From: Cupriavidus oxalaticus
Lineage (GTDB): Bacteria > Pseudomonadota > Gammaproteobacteria > Burkholderiales > Burkholderiaceae
Length of the DNA: 64,000 bases
Direction of reading: 5' to 3'
Assembly: GCF_004768545.1 (NCBI RefSeq)
Contig: NZ_CP038635.1
Location: 2,666,001 to 2,730,000, forward strand
Shown: piece after piece, positions 45,786 to 54,955 of the stretch
How positions within the stretch are numbered: position 1 is the stretch's first letter
Layout of the letters: the number at the start of each line of letters is the position of its first letter
Program-made: the position numbers and the translations under genes
The notes under the pieces: generated by a model
Told to the model about the DNA's origin: nothing
The model's database searches: none
What the model saw: only the letters and a program-made list of their open reading frames with translations

Positions 45786-45922
45786 GAATGGGAAGCAGGG
45801 TGCGCCCTGCGCCGACGGCTGCAAAGTGCCGCCGGCGCCGGTCGCCGCTAGCCTTCCCCGCGCGCCCTAACCGATGCCCCCGATGCTTGAATCGGATTCC
45901 CTTTTTTCAGACGAGTCTCGCC

Positions 45923-47170
45923 ATGTTCGAACGCAGCCGTTTCACGATCGACCAGATCGACCCTGAGGTCTTTGCCGCCATCCAGAAGGAAAACCAGCGC
46001 CAGGAAGACCACATCGAGCTGATCGCCTCCGAAAACTACACCTCGCCGGCCGTGATGGCCGCGCAGGGTTCGCAACTGACCAACAAGTATGCCGAGGGCT
46101 ATCCCGGCAAGCGCTACTACGGTGGCTGCGAGTTTGTCGACATGGTCGAGCAGCTGGCCATCGACCGCGTCAAGCAGCTGTTCGGCGCCGAGGCCGCCAA
46201 CGTGCAGCCCAACTCGGGCTCGCAGGCCAACCAGGGCGTGTACTTCGCCATGCTCAAGCCGGGCGACACCATCATGGGCATGAGCCTGGCCGAAGGCGGC
46301 CACCTCACCCACGGCATGGCGCTCAACATGAGCGGCAAGTGGTTCAACGTGGTCAGCTACGGCCTGAACGCCCAGGAAGACATCGACTACGACGCGCTGG
46401 AAAAGCTCGCGCAAGAGAAGAAGCCCAAGCTGATCATCGCCGGCGCCTCGGCCTTCGCGCTGCGCATCGACTTCGAGCGCATCAGCAAGGTCGCCAAGTC
46501 GATCGGTGCCTACTTCATGGTCGACATGGCCCACTACGCTGGCCTGATCGCCGCGGGCGTCTACCCGAACCCGGTGCCGCACGCCGACTTCGTCACCACC
46601 ACCACGCACAAGAGCCTGCGCGGCCCGCGCGGCGGCGTGATCCTGATGAAGGCCGAGCATGAGAAGGCCATCAACTCGGCGATCTTCCCCGGCATCCAGG
46701 GCGGCCCGCTGATGCACGTGATCGCCGGCAAGGCGGTGGCGTTCAAGGAAGCACTGACCCCCGAGTTCAAGGAATACCAGCAGCAAGTGGTGAAGAACGC
46801 CGCCGTGCTGGCCGAGACCCTGATCGCGCGCGGCCTGCGCATCGTCTCTGGCCGTACCGAAAGCCACGTGATGCTGGTCGACCTGCGCGCCAAGCACATC
46901 ACCGGCAAGGACGCCGAACGCATCCTGGGCGAGGCGCACATCACCGTCAACAAGAACGCCATCCCGAACGATCCGGAAAAGCCGTTCGTGACCTCGGGCG
47001 TGCGCCTGGGCTCGCCGGCCATGACCACGCGCGGCTTCAAGGAAGAAGAAGCCCGCATCGTCGGCAACCTGATCGCCGACGTGCTGGAGAACCCGCACGA
47101 CGCCGCCAACATCGCCAGCGTGCGCGAGCAGGTGGCTGCCCTGACCAAGCGTTTCCCGGTCTACGGCTGA
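45923..47170 (+). CDS. glyA: Serine hydroxymethyltransferase
   Basis: A 415-residue PLP enzyme interconverting serine and glycine with tetrahydrofolate. Family blocks: [49 protein letters not shown] and the PLP-lysine site [18 protein letters not shown] at 45923 gives the standard length; longer in-frame codons run through the riboswitch. Regulation by ZTP is predicted from the leader. A GGCCACCC/GGGTGGCC hairpin follows at 47179-47198. Confidence 0.98.
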   Translation: MFERSRFTIDQIDPEVFAAIQKENQRQEDHIELIASENYTSPAVMAAQGSQLTNKYAEGYPGKRYYGGCEFVDMVEQLAIDRVKQLFGAEAANVQPNSGSQANQGVYFAMLKPGDTIMGMSLAEGGHLTHGMALNMSGKWFNVVSYGLNAQEDIDYDALEKLAQEKKPKLIIAGASAFALRIDFERISKVAKSIGAYFMVDMAHYAGLIAAGVYPNPVPHADFVTTTTHKSLRGPRGGVILMKAEHEKAINSAIFPGIQGGPLMHVIAGKAVAFKEALTPEFKEYQQQVVKNAAVLAETLIARGLRIVSGRTESHVMLVDLRAKHITGKDAERILGEAHITVNKNAIPNDPEKPFVTSGVRLGSPAMTTRGFKEEEARIVGNLIADVLENPHDAANIASVREQVAALTKRFPVYG

Positions 47171-47323
47171 TGCTTCCAGGCCACCCGCGAGGGTGGCCGG
47201 CAGCCCCGCAAGCCGCGCCCTGCCACACGCAGGCGGTCCGGCTTGCGGGCCTCGCCAACCCGCCCGCCTGCGCAGGACATCCATGCGGAACAGGCGACGG
47301 AATTCAACTGAAGGTGGTCCGGC

Positions 47324-47788
47324 ATGAAATGCCCCTTTTGCGGTCATTCCAATACCCAGGTGCTCGACACGCGCATGTCGGAAGACGGCGATGCCGTGCG
47401 CCGGCGCCGGCGCTGCGAGTCCTGCGACCGCCGCTTCACCACCTATGAGCGGATCGAGCTGTTCTTTCCCGCCATCGTCAAGAAAAACGGTTCGCGCGTC
47501 GACTACGCGCGCGCCAAGCTGAAGGATTCGATGCGCCTGGCGCTGCGCAAGCGCCCGGTCTCGGCCGAGGCCATCGATGAAGCCATCACCCGCATCGAGG
47601 AAAGACTGCTGTCGCTGGGCGAGAAGGAAATCCCCAGCAGCCAGGTCGGCGAGCTGGTGATGCGCGAGCTGCGCAAGCTCGACAAGATCGCGTATATCCG
47701 GTTTGCGTCGGTGTACCGGAGTTTCGAGGATGTTTCCGAATTCTCCGATGTGCTCGCCGAAGTGACCGCGGGCAACAGCAAGCGCTGA
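47324..47788 (+). CDS. nrdR: Transcriptional repressor NrdR
   Basis: A 154-residue repressor of ribonucleotide reductase genes. The zinc ribbon [17 protein letters not shown] ... [13 protein letters not shown] and the ATP-cone ([36 protein letters not shown]) are complete. Placement after glyA is common in betaproteobacteria. AAGGTGG upstream of ATG at 47324. Confidence 0.97.
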   Translation: MKCPFCGHSNTQVLDTRMSEDGDAVRRRRRCESCDRRFTTYERIELFFPAIVKKNGSRVDYARAKLKDSMRLALRKRPVSAEAIDEAITRIEERLLSLGEKEIPSSQVGELVMRELRKLDKIAYIRFASVYRSFEDVSEFSDVLAEVTAGNSKR

Positions 47789-48143
47789 GCGCCCTGCTCC
47801 ACCGTCAACGTTCCCAGCAGTCTTGCAGCACATAGCCGTTCGCCGTCAGCGAACTGGCCACCAGCGAGATGTTGTAGCGCACCCGGTTGCCGTCGCGCGG
47901 CGAGGTGCGCAACGCTGCCGGCAAGGCAAACGCCGCCCCGGCCGTATCCTGGTCATCGCGCCCGTTGACCGAGCGGAAGCGCTCCAGCTGCTGCGCCGCC
48001 TCGGTCATCATGCCGCGCGCATCGGTGCGGTAGCCACGCCGCACATGCTCGGTGCAGTTGGGGCTGGCGATCGCGGCGAGGATGCCGAGGATCGATACCG
48101 CGACCATCAGCCCGATCAGCGTCATGCCGCCCATGGTCCGCAC
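47783..48143 (-). pseudogene. Decayed type IV pilin (PilE-like) fragment
   Basis: From a GTG at 48143 the frame reads GGMTLIGLMVAVSILGILAA, a prepilin start in which the usual Glu5 is Gly, then EHVRRGYRTDARGMMTEAAQQLERF. It breaks after NGYVLQ; the expected pilin ending [11 protein letters not shown] is found in another frame at about 47783-47815 without its stop and without the paired cysteine segment. The remnant runs into the 3' end of nrdR. It is a relic of a second pilin gene. Confidence 0.75.
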
Positions 48144-48326
48144 GCGGCGGCTACGGAACCCAGATATTGCCCTTTTCCATCACGCTGATGACATCGCCCG
48201 TGGTCGCGCTGGCGACCGGTTCATCGCGGTCTTACCAAATTTTGCGCATTCATATCAGGCGTCTACAAAGCGCACGGCAGCGGCGGGATACGGTGGAGGT
48301 CCCGAAATGCCCTGACGCCGCGCGCC

Positions 48327-48623
48327 ATGCACCATCTCTTCGCCCTGCCCTGCCGCCTGCTTCGTTGCCTGCTTCGTTGTCTTCCTCGTTGCCTGCCGCC
48401 ACGTGGCGCCATCCGCGGATACATCCTGTTCGAATCGCTCTGCGGGCTGGCGATCTTCACCGCCGGCCTGGCATCGCTCGCAATCCTGGGGCCGACGGGA
48501 CTCGGCTGGCAGCGAGCGCTGGATCAGGCTAGCCATGACACGCGCAGGATGGCAGAGTCGGCCGAACTGGCGCCATGGCCGGCCGGACTGCCTCTGAACC
48601 GTGCCGGCGCGGGGCTGCCATGA
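48327..48623 (+). CDS. pilV: PilV-like minor pilin
   Basis: A 98-residue protein with an atypically long, cysteine/leucine/arginine-rich leader (about 31 residues) before the prepilin peptidase site G-YILFESLCGLAIFTAGLASLAILG, with Glu at position 5. The rest is short (ALDQASHDTRRMAESAELA). It resembles PilV by position and start but is shorter than usual. The stop overlaps the pilW start. Confidence 0.75.
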   Translation: MHHLFALPCRLLRCLLRCLPRCLPPRGAIRGYILFESLCGLAIFTAGLASLAILGPTGLGWQRALDQASHDTRRMAESAELAPWPAGLPLNRAGAGLP

Positions 48624-49537
48624 GTGCGCTTCCGATACGAGCGCTTCCGATGCGCCGCCATGGCCAGGGCTTTTCGCTGACCGAAGCCATGGTCGGCCTG
48701 GCGCTCGGGCTCATTGTCGCCGCCGTCGCCACGGCGGCGTGGCAGGTGGCACTATCCGCCTACCGCAGCGCGGCGGAGCGCGTACTGCTGGAAGAACGCG
48801 GCCAGCGCGCGCTCGCCATCCTGAGCGCGCTGCTGCGCCAGGCCGGCTGGCATGCCGGCACACTCGACGCGTCGGCGCCGCCCGCCGTCAGCGGCGCCGA
48901 CGACTGCGGGCAGCCGGGCATCGCCGAAGTGCCGACGTGCACCCGCCACGGCGTCGCGAACAGCGATGTGCTGCTGTTGCGGTTCAGCGGCCAGGGGCAG
49001 CCCCGCGATCCGAGCCAGCCTGACGAGACGATGATCGATTGCAGCGGGTATCCGCTGGCGGCACGGATGGCGGGGGCCGAAGGCGCCACGGGTTTTGTCG
49101 CGGCGAACATGCTCTATATAGCCGCCGCCACGGACGGCGAGCCGCAACTGCTGTGCCGCTATCCGTCCCGCCGCAATGGCCAGGTCGACGGACAGGGCTG
49201 GACTTCGGGGGCACTGGTCCGTGGCGTCGCCTCGCTGCAACTGCGCTTCGGGGTGGACATGGATGGCGACCGTCAGCCAGATGCGTTCCTGCCAGCGGCA
49301 CGGGTCCAGGCCATGGGGGCGCACGCATGGCAGCGCGTACTGGCGGTGCAGGTCGCGCTTGCGCTGCAGGGCGAGCAGCGCGGCGCTGCCCGTGACGCTG
49401 CCGTGAGCGCGCGCGCTGACGATGCCCTGGCCGACCTGCAGGCAGCACCGGTCGACACGCACCGCGCCAACCGGCGCGTGTTCGCCACGACGGTCCGCCT
49501 GCGCAACGCCCTGCGCTGCGAGGAGACACTATGCTGA
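48620..49537 (+). CDS. pilW: PilW-like minor pilin
   Basis: A 305-residue protein with the prepilin cleavage site QG-FSLTEAMVGLALGLIVAAVA near residue 17, and the PilW-type segment LQLRFGVDMDGDRQPDAF. PilW helps prime type IV pilus assembly in the inner membrane and periplasm. ATG at 48620 overlaps the previous stop (ATGA). It overlaps pilX by 7 bp. Confidence 0.85.
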   Translation: MSALPIRALPMRRHGQGFSLTEAMVGLALGLIVAAVATAAWQVALSAYRSAAERVLLEERGQRALAILSALLRQAGWHAGTLDASAPPAVSGADDCGQPGIAEVPTCTRHGVANSDVLLLRFSGQGQPRDPSQPDETMIDCSGYPLAARMAGAEGATGFVAANMLYIAAATDGEPQLLCRYPSRRNGQVDGQGWTSGALVRGVASLQLRFGVDMDGDRQPDAFLPAARVQAMGAHAWQRVLAVQVALALQGEQRGAARDAAVSARADDALADLQAAPVDTHRANRRVFATTVRLRNALRCEETLC

Positions 49538-50091
49538 GGCCGCACGCGATGACGCAGGCCGGCGGCATCACGCTGCTGTTCGCGGCGACGATGCTGCTGC
49601 TGGTCGCCGCCACCGCGGCGGCCATGCTGCAAATGCTTTTGGCAGGCCGGCAACTGGCGGCCGCCGGCCGCGATCGCGAGATCGCGTTCCGGGCAGCAGA
49701 AGCCGCCCTGCTCGAGGCGGAGGCGGAACTGCTCGCCGCCGCCGGTGGCAGTGACGACCGCTTCGGCCAGTGGCCCGCCGCGGGCGAATGCGGTCGCGGC
49801 GCGCAGGCGGCGCTGTGCAACACTGCGCACGCGCGCACGCCGGTATGGCAGCCGTGGCTGCATGGCCTGGCTACGGACCTGGCGATTGGCGTGCCGGCAA
49901 GCGGCGTTGCCATCGTGCCGGAAGCCTTTGCAGGTTCTTTTACGGCGCCGCGTTACGTTGCCGAGCTGCTCGACTACGGCCCCATGCCTGACGAAGGCCG
50001 GCCGGCCTTGCCGCGGCTGCGCATCACCGCCGTCGGCTTCGGCCGCTCGCCCGCGGTACGGGCCGTCGTGCAGAGCATCGTGCAGCCATGA
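49531..50091 (+). CDS. pilX: PilX-like minor pilin
   Basis: A 186-residue protein with a hydrophobic N-terminal segment GGITLLFAATMLLLVAATAAAML, the PilX N-terminal pattern, then AFRAAEAALLEAEAELLAAAGG. It overlaps pilW by 7 bp and the PilY1-like gene by 4 bp, indicating tight translational coupling of a minor-pilin complex. Confidence 0.82.
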   Translation: MLRPHAMTQAGGITLLFAATMLLLVAATAAAMLQMLLAGRQLAAAGRDREIAFRAAEAALLEAEAELLAAAGGSDDRFGQWPAAGECGRGAQAALCNTAHARTPVWQPWLHGLATDLAIGVPASGVAIVPEAFAGSFTAPRYVAELLDYGPMPDEGRPALPRLRITAVGFGRSPAVRAVVQSIVQP

Positions 50092-51893
50092 ACCTACGCG
50101 CCGCCCTTATGCTTGCCTGCGTGCTCGCGCTGCTGCCTGTCCTGGCGGTTGCGGCCGGCAATGACAGCACTGCCGGCCAGCTCCCGCTCGCTTACCAGAT
50201 CGAACCCGGCGCAAAATCCTGGACTGGCCGGTTGCGCGCAGTCGGCTGGCAAGCGTCGCTCGTCGGCACCGACGATCGCCAGCCACTGTCGGGCCTGTGG
50301 GAAGCGGGTGCCTTGCTGGATGCCAGGCAACTCCCATCGCGCAGGATCTACACCTCGCTCCCGGCGTCCATGCTCCAGCCGGAGCGGCTGGTGGCGCTCC
50401 AATGGCCCGACCTGGACGATGCCACGCGCGAGCGACTCGACGTCCAGCAACTGGCCTGGCTGCGCGGCGACAATGCCAATCCCGCGCTGCGCCCGCGCGA
50501 GACGCGGCTGGCCAGCGCGCGCGGCGCGCGCGTGCTGGTGGTCGCGCCGCCGGCGTGGCAGCCGGGACAGCCTGGCCATGCTCCCTTCCGCGTGCGCCAT
50601 GCACAGCGGCCACACATGGCATGGCTCGGCACCGTCGATGGCCAGCTGCACGGCTTCGATGCCGTCAACGGCGAGGAGCGTGCCGTCTACCTGCCCCGCA
50701 CGTTGCTGCCGCTGGCCGCCGCCATGGCCGAGTCCAGGGCCCCGGTCGCGCCCAATCCCTGCCCCCGCCCCGAAAGCACCGACGCCGTCGTCGGCGGTGC
50801 CTGGCGCACGCTGCTGCTGTGCGCGTTCCGCGGCGGGCCGGAGGACATTGCCGGGGTGTTTGCACTAGACATCACCGAACCAGACGCCGCGCTGCCATTG
50901 CGGTTGCTGTGGGAACAGGCGGCCACGCCGGCCTTGCCGCTTGCCGGCATCGGGCCGGTTCGCGTGGCCGCGCTAAGCGACAGCCAGGCGCCGCGCTGGC
51001 ATGCCATCGCACTGCTGGCACCACCGGCGGAGCCCGGGCTTGCGCTGCTGCCGCTCGACACGCCAGCGGCGCCATGGCGCATGCTGCGCGTGGCCGGGCA
51101 AGGCTGCGACGGCAAGCCATCGGCGGCCGCGCTGCGCGCCGTGACCGTGGCAAAGGCGTTCGACGGCACTGCGCTGGCTGCGTACGCCACCGATGCTGAC
51201 GGCCAGCTGTGGCGTTTTGCGCTGGGCGATGTCCTGCGGCAGCAGCCTGCGCCGCCGGCCACCTGCCTGTATCGCCTGCGCGGCGGGGTCGGCCTTGCCG
51301 AGCCGGCCCCGCCGGTGGTGCTGGGCACGCCGGCGCAACCGCTGGTGGTCTATGCGGCCGGCAACGAACTGGCCGCCGTAGCCGATGGCACCCATGCCGC
51401 CAGCCAGCCCGCCAGCATCGAAGTGCGCGCACAAGGCGCCGGCTTTGTCCTCCAGGCCGCACCGGGCCAGAGGCCGTCGGCGCAAACGGTTGGCTGGCAC
51501 CTCGTCCTGCCCGATGCCGACGAACAGATCGAGCGCGTCAGCTTGGCCTCGCCGGGCTACCTCGTCGTCGTGACACGGCTGCCGGACGGCAGGCAGCGGA
51601 GCTACCTCGTGCTGGGTGCCACTGGCGAGTCAGTCGGCCGCAAGACGGACGGCGCGCCGGTGCTTCCCTTTGTCACCGGGCAAGTCAGCGAAGGCCCGCC
51701 GATCTTCACCCGTGAAACCCTGCCGGGGATGACACCCCAGGCCGGCAGTGCCGGCCGCGAGGTCCACGCGCTGGCGCTATGGGCAGTGGAGAACGGCGTG
51801 GCAACGCGCCTTGCACACGTGGTGGCAAGCCGTCGCACCGGCCGGCTGGCATGGCGCGAACTGGCGGGTCCGGCCAAGGAGACGGCACCATGA
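50088..51893 (+). CDS. PilY1-like pilus tip protein, short form
   Basis: A 601-residue exported protein: signal peptide (residues 1-22, ending AVAA), then a region with beta-propeller character typical of the PilY1 C-terminal half (HMAWLGTVDGQLHGFDAVNGEE, AVVGGAWRTLLLC, TDADGQLWRFALGD, GRLAWRELAG). PilY1 proteins usually exceed 1000 residues; the large N-terminal adhesin part is missing here. Its place between pilX and pilE fixes the role as a pilus-tip or assembly factor. Confidence 0.8.
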   Translation: MNLRAALMLACVLALLPVLAVAAGNDSTAGQLPLAYQIEPGAKSWTGRLRAVGWQASLVGTDDRQPLSGLWEAGALLDARQLPSRRIYTSLPASMLQPERLVALQWPDLDDATRERLDVQQLAWLRGDNANPALRPRETRLASARGARVLVVAPPAWQPGQPGHAPFRVRHAQRPHMAWLGTVDGQLHGFDAVNGEERAVYLPRTLLPLAAAMAESRAPVAPNPCPRPESTDAVVGGAWRTLLLCAFRGGPEDIAGVFALDITEPDAALPLRLLWEQAATPALPLAGIGPVRVAALSDSQAPRWHAIALLAPPAEPGLALLPLDTPAAPWRMLRVAGQGCDGKPSAAALRAVTVAKAFDGTALAAYATDADGQLWRFALGDVLRQQPAPPATCLYRLRGGVGLAEPAPPVVLGTPAQPLVVYAAGNELAAVADGTHAASQPASIEVRAQGAGFVLQAAPGQRPSAQTVGWHLVLPDADEQIERVSLASPGYLVVVTRLPDGRQRSYLVLGATGESVGRKTDGAPVLPFVTGQVSEGPPIFTRETLPGMTPQAGSAGREVHALALWAVENGVATRLAHVVASRRTGRLAWRELAGPAKETAP

Positions 51894-52324
51894 GTCCGCG
51901 CGGCTTTTCCCTGATCGAGCTCATGGCCGTGGTGGTGATCGCCGCGCTGCTGGCTTCGCTTGCCGTGCCCGCCTGGCACGAGCAACTCCGGCGCGGCTGG
52001 CGCGCCCAGGCACGCGCCGAACTGGCCTCTGCCTTGCTGGAGCTGGAACGGCACGCCGCGGGAGCCATGAGCTTCGCCACGCAGCCCGGAGGCGACACCG
52101 TGGCCGGCGACTGGCCGCGCCCGGTGCCGGCAACCGGCCTGGCACGGCATGTCATTTCGGCAGCGCCCTGCCCGGCGGCGAGCCTGGACACCTGCGTCGA
52201 ACTGCGCGCCACGCCGCGCCAGCCCGACCAGCAGTGCGGCGTCCTGATCCTGCGCAGCACCGGCCAGTGGCTGTCCTGGCCGGAGAACGCGGACCGGCCG
52301 GGCCCGTTGCCGGCAGAGTGCTGA
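51890..52324 (+). CDS. pilE: PilE-like minor pilin
   Basis: A 144-residue type IV pilin: prepilin site RG-FSLIELMAVVVIAALLASLAVP with Glu5 present, then HEQLRRGWRAQARAELASALLELERHA. Two cysteine pairs occur near the end (CPAASLDTC, QQCGVLIL). The ATG overlaps the PilY1-like stop. It is an intact relative of the decayed pilin at 47.8-48.1 kb. Confidence 0.85.
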   Translation: MSPRGFSLIELMAVVVIAALLASLAVPAWHEQLRRGWRAQARAELASALLELERHAAGAMSFATQPGGDTVAGDWPRPVPATGLARHVISAAPCPAASLDTCVELRATPRQPDQQCGVLILRSTGQWLSWPENADRPGPLPAEC

Positions 52325-52325
52325 G

Positions 52326-52862
52326 ATGCCACGCGTTCCTCGCTGCGCCGGCGTGAGCCTGGCCGAGCTGCTGGCCTGCCTCGCCATCCTGGCGGTGCTG
52401 GCCGCCACGGCCTGGCCATCCTTCAGCGCACTGCTGGCGCGCCAGGCGGTGGACCAGGCCGCCGACCGGCTTGCCGCGTCGCTGGCGCTGGCGCGCTCCA
52501 CTGCGATGGCGCGCCGCATCGAAGTGACGCTACAGCCTCTGGACGGACAGCCCGGCCTCGACCGCGGCTGGCAACTGCTGGCCGGACCCGGCCCGGCTAC
52601 GACGCCGCTGGCGGTGGTCGAGCCCGCCGCGTCCTGCCTGCGCGTGGCGCTGCGGCAGACCGGCCGCGACAGCCATACGGTGCGATTCACAGCTGTGGGA
52701 TACTCTCGGTCTGAACAAGGCGGCTTCCAGGCCGCCACCTTCGCGCTCAGCTGCCGCGGCGCGCAGCGCCAGGTGCGCCTTGGCGCCCAGGGCCGCATCC
52801 GGCTCTGCACGCCGGGCCGCGACAGCGATTGCGATGCAGCGGACGGGCCCGAGCCGCTGTAA
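52326..52862 (+). CDS. fimT: FimT/GspH-like pseudopilin
   Basis: A 178-residue pseudopilin: cleavage site AG-VSLAELLACLAILAVLAATAWPSF, then AADRLAASLALARSTAMARRIEVTL, the GspH/FimT pattern. FimT-type proteins contribute to pilus assembly or DNA uptake. It starts one base after the pilE stop and closes the pilus operon; ribD begins 63 bp later. Confidence 0.83.
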   Translation: MPRVPRCAGVSLAELLACLAILAVLAATAWPSFSALLARQAVDQAADRLAASLALARSTAMARRIEVTLQPLDGQPGLDRGWQLLAGPGPATTPLAVVEPAASCLRVALRQTGRDSHTVRFTAVGYSRSEQGGFQAATFALSCRGAQRQVRLGAQGRIRLCTPGRDSDCDAADGPEPL

Positions 52863-52925
52863 CCCTGGAACCCCGGACAGACTCTCCTCCCATCCACAGC
52901 AAACCGGCCACGAGCTACAGGCGCC

Positions 52926-54041
52926 ATGTTTTCCGATACCGACCACGCCGCCATGCAACAGGCCCTCGCGCTCGCCGCGCGGGGCATGTTCACCACCACG
53001 CCCAATCCGCGCGTCGGCTGCGTGCTGGTCAAGGACGGCCAGGTCATCGGCCAGGGTTACACCCAGCCGGCCGGACAGGACCATGCCGAAATCCAGGCGA
53101 TAAAAGACGCGCTGTCGCGCGGGCTGGATCCGGACGGCGCCACCGCCTACGTCACGCTCGAGCCGTGCAGCCACTTCGGCCGCACGCCGCCATGCGCCGA
53201 TGCGCTGGTGCGCGCCGGCGTGGCGCGGGTGGTAGCGGCAATGGAAGACCCCAACCCCTCGGTCTCCGGACGCGGCCTGCAGCGCCTGCGCGATGCCGGC
53301 ATCGACGTCCGCTGCGGCCTGCTGGAAAAGGAAGCGCGCGATCTCAACATCGGTTTCGTGTCGCGCATGACGCGCGGGCTGCCGTGGGTGCGGGTCAAGG
53401 TGGCGGCGTCGATGGACGGCGGCACCGCGCTGCATGACGGCACCAGCCAGTGGATCACCGGCCAGGCGGCGCGCGACGACGGCCATGCCTGGCGCGCGCG
53501 CGCCTGCGCGATCCTGACCGGCATCGGCACGGTCCGCGACGACGACCCGGCGCTGACCGTGCGCGCGCTCGCCACCCCACGCCAGCCGCAGCGGGTTTTG
53601 GTCGACTCGCGGCTGGAAGTGCCGCTCGACGCAAAGATCCTGGCGCCGGACGCCGGCGAGTTCGCCAAGCCGGTGCTGGTGTTCTGCGCGGTGGAAGACC
53701 GCGAACGCCAGCGGGCGCTGGAAGCGCGCGGCGCCGAAGTGGTGGTCCTGCCCAACCCGCACGGAAAGGTCGAGCTGCCCCGGATGCTGCAGGAGCTGGG
53801 CCGGCGCGGCATCAACGAATTGCACGTCGAAGCGGGCTTCAAGCTCAATGGCTCGCTGGTGCGCGAACACTGCGCCGACGAGCTGCTGATCTACCTGGCG
53901 CCCAAGCTGCTTGGCGACGCGCAGGGCATGTTCAACCTGCCGCCGCTGGCGCGGCTGCAGGATGCCGCGCAGTTCCGCTGGCATGAAATCCGGCAGATCG
54001 GCGACGACCTGCGGCTGATCGCGCGCCGCAACGACGCCTGA
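52926..54041 (+). CDS. ribD: Bifunctional riboflavin deaminase/reductase RibD
   Basis: A 371-residue two-domain enzyme. The N-terminal deaminase has the zinc motif DHAEIQAI and VTLEPCSHFGRTPPCADAL; the C-terminal reductase starts near residue 150 (PWVRVKVAASMDGGTALHDG) and includes GINELHVEAGFKLNGSLV. It performs steps 2 and 3 of riboflavin synthesis. ATG at 52926. An 8-bp tandem repeat begins at its stop codon. Confidence 0.97.
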   Translation: MFSDTDHAAMQQALALAARGMFTTTPNPRVGCVLVKDGQVIGQGYTQPAGQDHAEIQAIKDALSRGLDPDGATAYVTLEPCSHFGRTPPCADALVRAGVARVVAAMEDPNPSVSGRGLQRLRDAGIDVRCGLLEKEARDLNIGFVSRMTRGLPWVRVKVAASMDGGTALHDGTSQWITGQAARDDGHAWRARACAILTGIGTVRDDDPALTVRALATPRQPQRVLVDSRLEVPLDAKILAPDAGEFAKPVLVFCAVEDRERQRALEARGAEVVVLPNPHGKVELPRMLQELGRRGINELHVEAGFKLNGSLVREHCADELLIYLAPKLLGDAQGMFNLPPLARLQDAAQFRWHEIRQIGDDLRLIARRNDA

Positions 54042-54078
54042 TCGCATGATCGCCTAATCGCCTAATCGCCTAATCGCC
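54039..54078. repeat. 8-bp tandem repeat between ribD and ribE
   Basis: Five consecutive 8-bp units, the last three identical (TAATCGCC), the earlier ones TGATCGCA and TGATCGCC. The first unit contains the ribD stop codon. Copy number could vary between strains. Confidence 0.8.
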
Positions 54079-54112
54079 CAATCCCAGATTGACCAAGACA
54101 GAAGACACCACC

Positions 54113-54733
54113 ATGTTCACAGGCATTGTCGCGGCCGTCGGCCGCATCGAAACCGTAACCCCGCTGGGTGCCGCCGATGCCGGCGTGCGCCTGCATGTCG
54201 CCGCCGGCGGCCTGGACCTGTCCGATGTGATCGTCGGCGACAGCATCGCGATCCAGGGCGCCTGCATGACGGTGATCGCCATGGGCGAGGACAGCTTCGA
54301 CGTCGAGGTCTCGCGCGAGTCGCTCGACAAGACCGTCGGCCTGGAGAGCGCCGGCCGCGTCAACCTGGAGAAGGCGCTGCGGCTGGCCGATCGCCTCGGC
54401 GGCCACCTGGTCTCCGGGCACGTCGACGGACTGGGCGAAGTGGTGCATTTCGCGCCCGTCGGCGAATCGCATGAACTGCGCATCCGCGCGCCGCGCGAGC
54501 TGGCCCGCTACCTGGCCTACAAGGGCTCGGTGGTGGTCAATGGCGTCTCGCTGACGGTCAACCGCGTCAGCGACGAAGCCGACGGCTGCGTGTTCTCGAT
54601 CAACCTGATCCCGCACACGGTCGAGGTGACCACGCTGCAGGAGCTCAAGCCCGGCGCCCGCGTGAACCTGGAAATCGACCTGATCGCGCGCTACGTGGAG
54701 CGGATGCTGTCGGCCACTGACACCGGCAAGTAG
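54113..54733 (+). CDS. ribE: Riboflavin synthase, alpha subunit
   Basis: A 206-residue enzyme of two repeated lumazine-binding barrels. The start MFTGIVAAVGRIE is family-typical, which fixes ATG at 54113; SVVVNGVSLTVNRV and HTVEVTTLQELKPGARVNLEIDL in blocks mark the second barrel. It dismutates two lumazines to riboflavin. It follows ribD by 71 bp including the tandem repeat. Confidence 0.96.
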   Translation: MFTGIVAAVGRIETVTPLGAADAGVRLHVAAGGLDLSDVIVGDSIAIQGACMTVIAMGEDSFDVEVSRESLDKTVGLESAGRVNLEKALRLADRLGGHLVSGHVDGLGEVVHFAPVGESHELRIRAPRELARYLAYKGSVVVNGVSLTVNRVSDEADGCVFSINLIPHTVEVTTLQELKPGARVNLEIDLIARYVERMLSATDTGK

Positions 54734-54804
54734 GCCCGTGCCGCCGCCGCACTTTCCCGCGGCGCGGCCGCCCGCGCCGCCTGCCTTGGCGTACAATACC
54801 CGGC

Positions 54805-54833
54805 TTGACTGGGCATCCTGCCGGGCGTATATG
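54805..54833 (+). promoter_or_regulatory. Sigma-70-like promoter for ribBA-ribH-nusB
   Basis: TTGACT (54805-54810) and TATATG (54828-54833) with a 17-bp spacer, 122 bp before the ribBA start. No FMN riboswitch consensus was recognised in the leader. Confidence 0.6.
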
Positions 54834-54955
54834 CCCTGGCGCGCCAGGCCCGACGCCCCGCCTCAGTCCGGCCGCCTCCCGACGCGGCCACCGTTCCCGT
54901 CCGCCTTATTCGCGGCATTTCGCTCGTTTCGCCTCAATTTGCCGTCCTGCACGCC

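Noticed and set aside
45848..47833. A 661-codon open frame antisense to glyA and nrdR
   Set aside because: Same artefact; both plus-strand genes are certain and the antisense product has no recognisable motif.
54734..54955. FMN riboswitch before ribBA
   Set aside because: The conserved RFN core segments are not present in this leader; only a normal promoter is visible.
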